Origin: Melieria omissa
Lineage: Eukaryota; Arthropoda; Insecta; Diptera; Ulidiidae
DNA length: 64,000 nucleotides
Assembly: GCA_963971225.1 (NCBI GenBank)
Contig: OZ020267.1
Location: 248,001 to 312,000 of the forward strand
Direction of reading: 5' to 3'
The notes under the pieces are model-generated. The model was not told the DNA's origin and searched no databases. It saw nothing but the letters and a program-made list of their open reading frames with translations. A program made the translations under genes and the position numbers. Below are positions 36,137-46,112 of the stretch, piece after piece. Within the stretch, counting starts at the first letter, position 1. Each line of letters starts with the position of its first letter.

Positions 36137-36753
36137 TATCGTACACGCTCTACAAAAGTGACACAACTCAAAATTTTTAATTTTCGGGTTTATGTGTTAA
36201 TACTGTGCACAATGCATAAATCTACCAATCAGCAAAAGCTCAGTATATTTTGTTGTTGTTAACTGTTTCAAAAATACAGTTAGGTCTCTCTTCATGTTAG
36301 AAGTTTGATGCTATTTGATCGCTGCAGCTCAATGCAAAAGAGTCCTAACTCAAATTGTGTCACTTTTGACGAAATAAATTTTTGTTAAAGTTAATTTTAA
36401 GCAAAATTCTAACAATTTTTGTATATATTTTTAATTATTAAAATTAATTATGAATTTTCAAAATTTTTCTTTCAACTTTTTAACTGAAAAAGTGGCATAA
36501 CTCGAAATAGTTCCGTAATTATTGAATTAAAATATCATCAAAACATTCACAACTCAAAATTTTGGATTTTCTAGTGTAAAATAACAAACAAATTCTTGCA
36601 ACTTGTCATAAAGCATAATCTGTAAGGATTTTCTACTGAACGGTCTATTCGTTATTTAAAAAAAAATGTTTATTTAGCTCAAAAACTGTTTTTTGCGTTT
36701 CCTGAAAAATCAAAAATGTTGAGTTGTGTCACTTTTGTTGTGCGTGTGCGATA
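36137..36753. mobile_element. Non-autonomous Tc1-like element with double terminal repeats
   Basis: Ends of about 42 bp are inverted with a few mismatches. The common core is AAAAGTGACACAACTCAA (left about 36154-36171) facing its complement at about 36719-36736, and TAT sequence lies at both outer edges. Degenerate inner copies of GTGACACAACTC occur at about 36352-36366 and 36488-36508. The 617-bp interior is AT-rich and non-coding. Confidence 0.6.
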
Positions 36754-37809
36754 TGTATTTATTTAATAATATATGTCATTATTTATCGTAGGGAATTTTA
36801 AAAGTTACCTTTCTTTCATTAGAAATCGGGCATGCGTCATTATATTAATATTATAGCAATTATAATTATACAAACTAATAATTAATTATTCTTGGAGTAA
36901 TAGTAGTTATAATTATATAAACTAAATGGCCTTCAATTGGTTTTACATATTTTAGATATAAATCCATATTTACTACCGAATAAACTATTTTCTGCAAATT
37001 TAAAAAATAGTAATAACTTAAATACGAGTACACCTGCAAGTATTTTGTTTGTACAGTGAACAAGTACAAGTACTTGTAGAACAAATACAACAAGTAGTAA
37101 TTAAACTTTTCATTTGGTATCACTCTGTTTTACTTTTACGAACCATTTTTAATAGCGTATCTTCTATTTTTAATACATTTTGACTGCTTGTTTCCTTAGT
37201 GTTAATTCACCACCATGTTGCAAGGAAATTGCAAACTTACCCAGCAGACCAGCACTGTTACATACATTGTTTCCAAATGATGGGACGACCTCTGGGACTC
37301 ACAGCAACGTTATATATCTAGCAGCCGCAAGTGAACGTAGTTTCGCAGCAATCAGCACACAAATTGGTCGATGTAATTAAGACGTTTTGATGTGTATTCT
37401 ATTAAGCAAAGAAATGTATCAATGGAGACTCGAACTCAACTGCATTGCTCAAAAACATAAACGTATTTCACCGACTTACCAAATACTGTGAAATTACTTG
37501 CGAGTGCGGGAGGTCATACGAAGATCGGATGCTGCGCGATTGCATTATTGTTGATGTTTGCCACAAAACGCTGCAATTAAAGTTATTGGACAGCAGAGAT
37601 AATACGCTGCGCTTTTTTCTTGCTTATTTTCTGTTAATTCAGCAACAGTACTGTGCAGTAGCTGGGTCTTCTGCTATTAAGAAGAGTAGAAGAAGTTCAT
37701 AGCTCCTTTTTACCTCTGGAACGTCAGATATTTTGCGTTATTTTAATAAAATAATAATTATAATAAGGATTACTTCAACTCTTTCCCCCATCCGATTAAC
37801 ATGTGTTTT
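36754..37809. other. Gene-free spacer
   Basis: No supported gene. The readings at 37180-37380 and 37445-37702 have no recognisable motif and no splice context that would support them. Confidence 0.35.
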
Positions 37810-38559
37810 ACAACTAGGCTTGCTACTCGTCCTCCACTGTGGAGGACAGTCCTGAATCTGCTATTTTCTTTGCAATGACAAAGCAATGACAAATATTTAT
37901 TATAAAGCAAGTAGTCTTTGAAAAAGGTTTATGTAAATGAATGAAATATTTTTTTAATTGTTTTCGTCCTCATGTTTCTATTCTTACTTGTTTCATGTTA
38001 ATGTTTATATGTTTTTTGGAAGCTTTTTCTGTATACATATGTACTATATGTGTATGTATGTACTACTCTAACCACAAATAATTCGTACACTTCACTTTTC
38101 TCCTACATCATAATCTTTACAGATTTTTTGAAAGCTCGGAAAATGACTCCTTAACGAAAGTGATATATTTTTAATTCGATATTAAATTCACTTTTTATAA
38201 AAATTATAAAAAAAAATCTGTAAAATCTGAGAAAAAAAATCTGTAATCAAATGTACTCAGAAACATATGAAGTAAACTGGTCACAGTTTTAATTCAATTA
38301 TTAATTCGTACAGTGGCAAAATTCAATATTATTATTGTGTTATGTCTCCTTTTGCTGCAATTACTGCTTCAACTCGTCTTGACATACTTCTCTCAAGTAC
38401 TGGTGTAATGGTTCTTTGTGGCTCGTTTTTCGTTTGGGTAGAGTAGTATACAAAAGTTTAAATACATGCACACTCTGAAAACTAAAAATGTATGATTGTT
38501 TATAGTATTTTTTTTAGTATCCTCCGCAGCCAGTTTAAAAAGGTGGTAAGCCTAGTTAC
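37810..38559. mobile_element. Possible TIR-bounded element around a Tc1-like relic
   Basis: CAACTAGGCTTGCTAC at 37811-37826 faces GTGGTAAGCCTAGTTAC at 38543-38559, three mismatches over 17 bases. Inside is a recognisable Tc1-like transposase tail on the minus strand. ATTCGTACA occurs twice (about 38081 and 38304), which would suit the double repeats of Tc1-like ends. The boundaries are tentative. Confidence 0.4.
38332..38445 (-). pseudogene. Tc1-like transposase C-terminal remnant
   Basis: The minus strand reads ..TPVLERSMSRRVEAVIAA then KGDITQ and stop. This matches the usual Tc1-like C-terminus pattern (ESMPRR..AVI.AKGG.T). Nothing of the catalytic domain remains upstream. Confidence 0.65.
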
Positions 38560-40818
38560 AACTATGGTCCGAATTATCATGCACTAAAAAAGTCAAAAAT
38601 ATGCGCATATAATGTTTCTAAAATATGCACCTAAAATTGAAAAAATATGAAATTTTTTTTTTAATTTATATATTAGGACCACAAGACTGACAAGAGAATC
38701 ACAGAGCAAATCGCAAAATTTTTAATCAATTAATTTAAATTTCTTTCACCGTTAGAAATCAGGGTGTGCCACACGGGAATATGATCGTCATATAGTGAGA
38801 AGTTGCTTATGAGCAACAATTGTCAAAGGATTCGTTATAGCCCTTTGAATATAAAATATTTAACCCTTTGAGGACACTAGTTTTATAGTATAATAAGTAT
38901 CAAATATATATGGTATACAAGTATGTTAACTCTAACAATTCTAAAATTTTTAAAATATGCTAAAATATGCATTTTAATGCATATATGCACAAAACATGCA
39001 TTTCACCCGAATGTACCGGTATTCGTTTTCTTTCGAATACCACAAAAAAATTTTTTGATTTTTAATATGAAGCATAATCGAGTGCAATTTGAGTGTGACC
39101 ATACGGTCACGTTAGGCGCTACCGAGTTAAGGCAAAATATGCAGAAATATGTCGTAATTTCCCTAATGGTGGCTTGTCCTGGTGGCGGCCCTGGAAACTT
39201 TTCTCTGATGAGCTAGTAGCGAGTTGTTCTACGGCTGGACCCAACGCGATCCTGCTCTAGTCAAGAACAGACAGATTCCCCACATTTCTCACAAAACCAC
39301 TTTTCAGTACGAAGATCCCTTTTAGGGATAAATAGGAGAACCGATAACTACCAGATGAGGCCTACAATATGACGACCTTCTATATGAATGGCTTTAAGAT
39401 GAATGACAGAGTTGGTGGCATGTATATTGTAAAAATCAGAGCCTCGGCCATCAGCCAGACGGCTGCCTGGCTCAAAGCAAATCATTACCATTGACACCGA
39501 CGCTCCCTCCCGCTCTAAAAAGCCCTCCGTCAATCTCTCAACGAGATTAGTGCATCAGCGCATGACAGATCTGGCCTGTGACCAACCAAGGCAGATCTAG
39601 GAAACTGATCCTGCTGAACAAACCCTCTACTTGGTCTGTCTTTCAACGACTTCTGCTGATGCTACAGGGGCAAACACTGCGGGGAGACCGTCGAGAACCT
39701 CATTTGCTCCTTAGCCTCCAAGTGGCCCTCCCCTTACATGTTAGCAGAATGAGTCGCATGGCCTAAGTGATGCTCTAGAGGCGGCCACCTACCAACCTAT
39801 GCACAAATATCTATGTATTAAAAATTAAATGTAATTTTTATTGAAATATTCTGATTCGGAACCTTTTTTTTACATTTTGATTTATAAGTGTATGTACTTT
39901 TTTTGAATGTGAGTTGCTCCCAGAGCAGCGATTTTGCTTGAAATAAGTTTTTTTTGTTGTTGTAGCTTTAAATACCGTTTTGTTTTGTAACTCTTAAATT
40001 TATTGATTTTGCAAAATAAAAAGTTAAATTTGCAAAAAGTTTTTAAAACATGTTGATTTTTGGCATCAAATGGTAAGAACGGACAATTTTCTAAAGTGTC
40101 CCACTTTGAGTGTGAGTCACTGTATATATGATTAAACGAAATTACTCTATGAGAATTGAAAAATTTTGAAATAATTTGCCTAATCCTCCCAATGCCATGA
40201 TACGTTAGTTTGGTCATCGCAAAGACCTGCACAGTTCATTCAAATAAAAGTTCAGTTGCTCTTTCACATATACATATAATACATAGGCACGAAAATGTTT
40301 GATACAACCTTCAATCCCTCAAAATCAACGTGAATTCGGAGTCCCTATAACTGGCGCTCACATTTTCATCCGTTATAGTTAGCGTTGACGACACAGTCAA
40401 GTGGCGATTTGTCGATTAAAACGAATGCACTGTCATTTTCCCGCCAAATAATTACAAATCGCTGTTGTTTAGATTGCTGCAATTGCAGCGATTGTTGACA
40501 TTGACTGCGGTCAGTTGCGGCAAATCGTTTTTGTTCCTGCAGATGAACACGCACATAGACTCATTCATTTACGAGTCTGTATGTGCTCGCCATTCAGAAT
40601 AGTCAAAACTCGCGCTTGTGCCACAAATGTTACCGAAGCACGACTTCTAACCGCCCTTGCTAAAGCATCACTGAATCAATGGTGCACCTTCGAGCGCTGC
40701 GCATTGGACAATGCCACGATTATGCAGAGGCTAATAGTGCCGTCGAGCTGCCAACATCGAAAAGGGCGGAGACCGATGCAGGGGCAGAGGCAGAGGAGCG
40801 CCGCAAGCAAGAATTTTT
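38560..40818. other. Gene-free spacer of mixed character
   Basis: AT-rich to about 39080. The 39100-39780 block is distinctly richer in G+C than its surroundings, with broken readings on both strands, like a decayed retroelement or processed copy, but no motif identifies it. About 40080-40125 carries CCCACTTTGAGTGTGAGTCA followed by CTGTATA, which resembles a transposon end with no partner found. Confidence 0.35.
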
Positions 40819-41118
40819 ATGACCATACAAAGCGCACAACAATTGCCAATTAAAATTTTTCCACAAAATGCAGCAACTGGCACTGCAAAAGTCACAGCCA
40901 CAACCATAGCAGAACCAACAAAAAAGGGTTTCTGTGTTCGACTAATTAATTGCTTTGCTCACGTTTTTTCGCGCAAACTGTTTACCGGAAAGAATCAATC
41001 CCAAGTTTGGCTACCAACTGCAGACGGCGAACTGTACACAGAACTGCCCCCTCTGAACAAACAGCAACGGCTACACCAACACCAGCCCCAGCTCTGCCGC
41101 ATGCTGGCCAGCGGGTGA
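40819..41118 (+). CDS. Candidate exon or small gene, unrecognised
   Basis: ATG at 40819 opens 99 codons. The composition is protein-like: a KKGFCVRLINCFAHVFSRKL stretch, then SQVWLPTADGELYTELPPLN. A donor-like GGGTGAGA lies at 41113-41120 (exon end 41114, phase 2), so this may be an N-terminal coding exon that is spliced on. No partner exon or family was recognised. The rest of the neighbourhood is non-coding. Confidence 0.3.
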   Translation: MTIQSAQQLPIKIFPQNAATGTAKVTATTIAEPTKKGFCVRLINCFAHVFSRKLFTGKNQSQVWLPTADGELYTELPPLNKQQRLHQHQPQLCRMLASG

Positions 41119-42165
41119 GAAGCAAGCAATGTGGTCATTAGAACGGCGCAGCAGTCGTATTGCTGTCGCAATGCGATGAAGTTGTTTGAAATTCCGGTGG
41201 CCATGCGAATTGATGTTAAGTGGCTACATTATAGCATCGGGTGCGCTTTGCATTGCTGCTTCGTTCACTTTCAGTCAACATAACAGTGTTTAGCGTTTCG
41301 CCTCCAAGGGTGAACTACCGAGCGATGACAGGCGCGTTGCCTGCACATTTGACAAGAGTGCATCGGCGAGTTGATGTTGTATGTGCAACACATAGTTCGT
41401 GTATCGGTAATACAATTAAACTTGATTAGATCAAGCCAGTGGATTGATTTTTGAATCAATTCAAATTCAAATGTTTAAATTAGCATTAACCTGTCTGCGT
41501 CAAGCTGGGATAAGATATACCGTACACAGCACTTTCTGGATTAGATTTCCGTGGTTAATAGATTTTCCCGCTTATAAGTAACCACATTAGGTCAGGGAAA
41601 ATCTCCCTAAACAATATATAGGAAAATTCCAGGTTAATGTAAGTGTGTGAAGTGTGAACCATTTGAAGAAAATTCATACAAAAATACAAAAAATATTGGT
41701 AGCATTTTGATGATTCCCTTTTGTTTTTTGTTTGCAGCATATAACCATTGGTCCATAAAAACAAACAATATGTTTGTTGAGTTATGGCTAGGTCTGTTTG
41801 TTCTGGTGTCCCGGTCCAACCTTGATGTCTCACGATTTTCTCTCAAACCTCCCGGTTAAAGATTTGATTGCAAATAAATTTGCAGAAATCAGTCAGTTCG
41901 TGTCTAATCATTCACGTTCTGTGTACGCGTTCATAAGTAAGAAGAGCAGATGAAAATGAGAAGGACGAAGTAGAGGTGAAAAAATCAACAAAATGCTGTT
42001 AGGTCGGATCCTATTATACTTTTGCTTCAACGACGATATAAAAATATTTGCATTTTTTGAACTTGTCCGTTTCTATGTCTCGATTTGCACGTTTTGCCTT
42101 GAATGATTTCAGTTAGAATTTTACGTGGTTGTGTGAAGCGACGAATTGAAGCAGCAGTTAAAATG
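41119..42165. other. Gene-free spacer
   Basis: No supported gene, RNA or bounded repeat. Several overlapping short readings at 41555-41860 are on both strands of the same AT-rich DNA and are treated as chance. Confidence 0.35.
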
Positions 42166-42167
42166 TA

Positions 42168-42906
42168 CGAGGGCGGGTCAATAAGTCCGTGACTTTTTTA
42201 ATTTCCCGCCTCTTAATTGAAATGGCAACACTGCTCCCGTCAACAGTCATCTGTCAGTTGACTCTTGTCAAAAATTGAACAAGCTGCGACATTTAGTTTG
42301 TTTTTGACAGCCGTTAATATCAGACTACCGCGTTGACTGAGAAGAAAATGGAAAAAAGTGAATTTTGTGTGCTCATTAAGCATTATTTTTTGCGGAAAAA
42401 ATCCATTACGCAAACCAAAGCTAAGCTTGATAAATATTATGGGGACTCTGCACCATCCATTTCCATGGTAAAAAAGTGGTTTACTGAATTCCGATGTGGC
42501 CGTACAAGCACGGAAGATGCCGAACGTTCTGGACGCCCAGTTGAGGTCTCCACATCCGAAACAATTGAAAAAATCCACGATATGGTTTTAGCCGATCGGC
42601 GATTAAAAGTGAGAGAGATTGTGGAAGCCATAGGCATCTCACATGGCTCAGTCGTTTCAATTTTGAATGATCATTTGGTTATGAGAAAGCTTTCCGCAAG
42701 ATGGGTGCCGCGTTTGCTCACAATCGACCACAAACGCCCACAATCGACCTCGACAAATCATATTTTTCGGAAGGGATAAAAAAAATGGAGAAACGTTGGG
42801 CTAAGTGTATAGATCTCAAAAGAGACTACGTTGAAAAATAAAATAACTTTTTATCTAAAAACCTGTGTTTCATTCAAAAAGTGACGGACTTATTGACCCG
42901 CCCTCG
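42168..42906 (+). mobile_element. Internally deleted mariner with intact ends
   Basis: Terminal repeats of 31 bp with one mismatch (42168-42198 and 42876-42906, starting CGAGGGCGGGTCAATAAGTC) are flanked by TA at 42166-42167 and 42907-42908. The interior keeps the first ~133 transposase codons and the last ~30, with the catalytic centre removed. CACAATCGACC is repeated directly at 42719-42729 and 42739-42749, next to the junction. This is a non-autonomous element that could in principle be moved by a related transposase. Its sequence differs clearly from the mariner at 30171-31457, so it belongs to another lineage. Confidence 0.95.
42333..42838 (+). pseudogene. Mariner transposase, catalytic core deleted
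   Basis: The N-terminal reading 42333-42779 (MTEKKMEKSEFCVLIKHYFL.., SAPSISMVKKWFTEFRCG, then SARWVPRLLTIDHK) has the usual HTH region and linker. It then runs out of frame into the original C-terminus at about 42749-42838 (SYFSEGIKKMEKRW..DYVEK and stop). All three catalytic aspartates are lost in the deletion. An N-terminal DNA-binding fragment could still be made; such fragments could compete for TIR binding, which is inference only. Confidence 0.9.
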
Positions 42907-42908
42907 TA

Positions 42909-43594
42909 TTTATTAATTAATTTGTTTGTTTTTTAATAATTCATAATTATGAAGATATTGTATTGCATTAGGCCCCAAATATTTATGGTAGAAGTTTGTA
43001 TGTATTTGAAGTATTGAAATTTGCATACACCATTATTTTTTATTCAAGACAGATTTTTCTTGTTTTTTGAAATTATTTTTGAAATAAAATTCATATATAA
43101 AAAACTCATTGTTTTATTTTCCTCCATAAAATTCAACTGGTTAGAAAACTAACCCAGAATAAACTAGTTCTCAAATTACTTCGCAAGTGATATAGAAACT
43201 GTTTTACTTAGGACTAACTTTGGACTAGTTGCAAATGGATGCAGACGGGGACTATTAACTGCGCATAGTTCATACCCATGTTAAAAAAGTGAGTTCCAAG
43301 AAAACGAATCGGTTCTACAATCACCTATAGCTGACAAGCAAATAGTTAAAAATTACATTCGGACCAGTCCGAATTTCTACAGGGTATGTTTTTGTGTTTT
43401 TTATGAAATAAATGTACATACATTAGTAATATACACTTTTATAAGAAATTTATGTGAATATACAATTTAAAGGTTTATTTCATTATTAAATATTTACGTT
43501 TTTTCTGTCCACGGGCGGTACAGGGGTATTTTGCAATCAATTCACCGAAGTCCTAGTTACGACGACAAGTGGTCATTTTTGAAAAAATGTGTAC
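42909..43594. other. AT-rich gene-free spacer
   Basis: No supported feature was recognised here. Confidence 0.35.
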
Positions 43595-44716
43595 AAATGT
43601 AGGGGAAAAGGTTCGGTTGTGGGCACCCTTTTGTTTTTGGCTCATAACTTTTCACCAAGTTCATATTAATCGGACATATGGATATCTATGGAAAGCTAGA
43701 CACTTTTTTTTTAATTTTGTAAAGTTGTACTTTTTATCAAAATTTTTTTTTTGGTTCAGCTGGAAAATCTGCTGGAAACGGGGAAATATGAAGAAAAGGC
43801 AACACGAATATAGAAAAATATTAAATTGTAATTATTTTAAGCACAGTTCACGCATGTAAAGTAGCTGGCACGCATGCCGGCACACTTTAGATGGACGGGC
43901 ATTTCAAAATGTAAGTGATCAAGTCATTCTCCTGGGCTGTCGAGAAGACCTAAAGTAAAATGAAACTCAACCTATGGTAGTTAATCAACACTCTTCAAGT
44001 ACTGTGACGTGATGAAGGTGGAAAACACCAATTTGCCTGATGCGATGGCACGCGCTTGTAACAATCACGAACAAAATCGAATAAAGCACCACCGTCGACG
44101 GCTTTGATGTCTTCGAAATTTAGCGTTGAAGAGTGGTTCTGGAAATCGCATAATGTGCGACAGTCGATTTTGTGGTTAGCTTATCTGCAGAACAATGTTT
44201 AATGGCATCCAGCAGCACATTAAAAAAGATATCGGACGATTTTTTTATTTATCCCCGGATGATATGGCTAAAGCAATAAAAAAAAATGCGTAAAAACGCC
44301 ATCTCCGATGATATAACTTTCCAAAACTTACCAAATCACAAAAAAAAAGGGTGCCCACAACCGAATTTGGCAGCCATTTTGAGAAGTAGTGAGCAATTTT
44401 TTTAGGGTAAGCATATTGGTTGTAATCAATATTGGATCACAAAGTATAATAAATTTACTAAGTAAAAAATGCATTGCACTCACCTTCCCGATGCATTCAC
44501 TTCGATTTATAACACAATTTAAAATGTTTAAAAAACTGTTTGTCTTATTTTTTAAGCACAGAAAGATATATATGGTCCCAGCACAAATCAGACACGTCTT
44601 TACGACTCGGTATGGCATAAAAAGGTTAGAAAAACCTAGCCTGCTTTCTATCAAAAGATACGAAGGGGTGCCCACAACCGAGCTTTGCCCATAACCGAAC
44701 CTATTACCCTACATTT
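43595..44716. mobile_element. TIR element with a repeated GGTGCCCACAACCGA end module
   Basis: The left end reads AATGTAGGGGAAAAGGTTC then GGTTGTGGGCACCC. The right end (about 44667-44716) is the complement, with an extra copy of the GGTTGTGGGCACCC unit, and both sides finish in AATGTAGGG. A further inverted unit, GGGTGCCCACAACCGA, lies internally at 44349-44364. The 1.1-kb interior has no convincing transposase. It probably represents a non-autonomous DNA transposon, possibly with a nested or partial copy at its right side. Confidence 0.65.
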
Positions 44717-45189
44717 TTAAAAAGTTACAAATGCATTATTTTTCTTATTAATACGAGCACGTTGTGTATGCAGGTTCTTTCTATATGGGCGGTTGTTTCA
44801 TCAGACAGTTTTTTATAAGTCCCAACCGAGGCTAATTACCGGGATTTTCACAAATTACTTCCTGGGATAAAGTATTTGAATGTTGAGCATTTTGCTCGGC
44901 TGTTATATCTAGAAACTACTGTACTGTTGCTGCTTAAACTTAAGATTGTTACATAATCCTTTCGGTACTACTGGTATAATACGTCCCACCAAACTTTTAA
45001 TACCCATCAGAACAATTATTCAGATTTTATGACCCATGCAAAATATTTGTTCCAGTTATATGTCCTCAGATAAAGCATGATTTCAGAATTTGTGAGTATG
45101 CAACATAATTTTGTATCACCAACATTTATCGCATAGGAACATTTCTACCAAGAGTATTTTAGTTTTCAAAATAAAACTCCGTCCCGAAA
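44717..45189. other. Gene-free spacer
   Basis: AT-rich. No feature was recognised between the two elements. Confidence 0.35.
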
Positions 45190-46049
45190 GGGTGATTTTT
45201 TAGCAACTTTCTTTTTGGCAACACTGTTTTTGGTAGCTCAGCTGTTTTCGTGTAACATGTTACTGTCGAACATGTTCAGTTTGGTCTATGATTTAACCAT
45301 GAATCGACTTACAAACGAACAACGCTTGCAGATTATTGAATTTTATTATCAAACTTTATGCTCGGTTAAGAAAGTGCATCGTGCACTTCTTCCATTTTAT
45401 GGTCAGCTTAGGCGACCTGCTGAGGCGGCTATTCGGAATCGTGTGATTAAATTTTGCACCAAATTTACATTTACAAACACCAACATGCATACGTAGAGTG
45501 CGGACAGAGGAAAATATCGCAGCTGTATCCGCCAGTGTTGTTGATGACCGTGAACTATCGATTCGGTGCCGTTCGCAGCAATTGGGCCTATGTTACTTCA
45601 CTACGTGGAGTATTTACACGATTTAACGCCTTTAGACTATTTTGTAGGGCTTTGTTAATGCTAGGGGCTTTGTAGGGCTTTGTTAATGCTCTAACGGTTG
45701 ACGCACTGGAAGCCAATATTGAAGAATTTATTCGTGAGATACCGGCCGATATGTTGGAGAGAGTATGCCAAAATTAGACCCAGCGTATGAACCATTTGAG
45801 GCAGGGGCGAATTCAGAAAAATATTTCGGGGGGGGGGGAGGTCAAAAAGTAATTCTTCAATATTTATAAAATGTCCTTTAACTTGTATGTAGTTTTAACG
45901 TCGGGGAGGTTTCAACCCCGAACCCAACCCTTTACCCCTTGAAATCATCTTTAAACATTAAATTATATAGATCGTTCTATTGACTCAAATAAAGATTTCA
46001 TACATTTCTCTAAAATGTTTGCGTTTTTTTTAATCTTAAAAAATCACCC
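45190..46049 (+). mobile_element. Deleted IS630/Tc1/mariner-type element
   Basis: GGGTGATTTTTTA at 45190-45202 pairs with TAAAAAATCACCC at about 46037-46049. The inside retains a transposase start (MNRLTNEQRLQIIEFYYQ from 45299, with SVKKVHRALLPFYG), a diverged middle piece, the DLTPLDYF signature near 45627, and a degraded tail with LERVCQN-like sequence near 45755. Most of the catalytic domain is absent. A 22-bp unit (TTTGTAGGGCTTTGTTAATG..) is duplicated at 45641 and 45669. This is the same transposase clade as the element at 2964-3528 but with different termini. Confidence 0.8.
45299..45790 (+). pseudogene. Broken transposase of the DLTPLDY clade
   Basis: The N-terminal HTH-like region (RLTNEQRLQIIEFYYQ) is intact for about 55 codons. 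It shifts frame near 45480 and continues in pieces to the third catalytic-aspartate motif and C-terminal helix. Frameshifts, stops and a 28-bp-period tandem duplication make it non-functional. Confidence 0.75.
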
Positions 46050-46112
46050 GTTATAAGTGTTTCCTTAAAAATGTGTAAAATGATCAGGGAAAAGTTGTGT
46101 TAAAACGCTATA

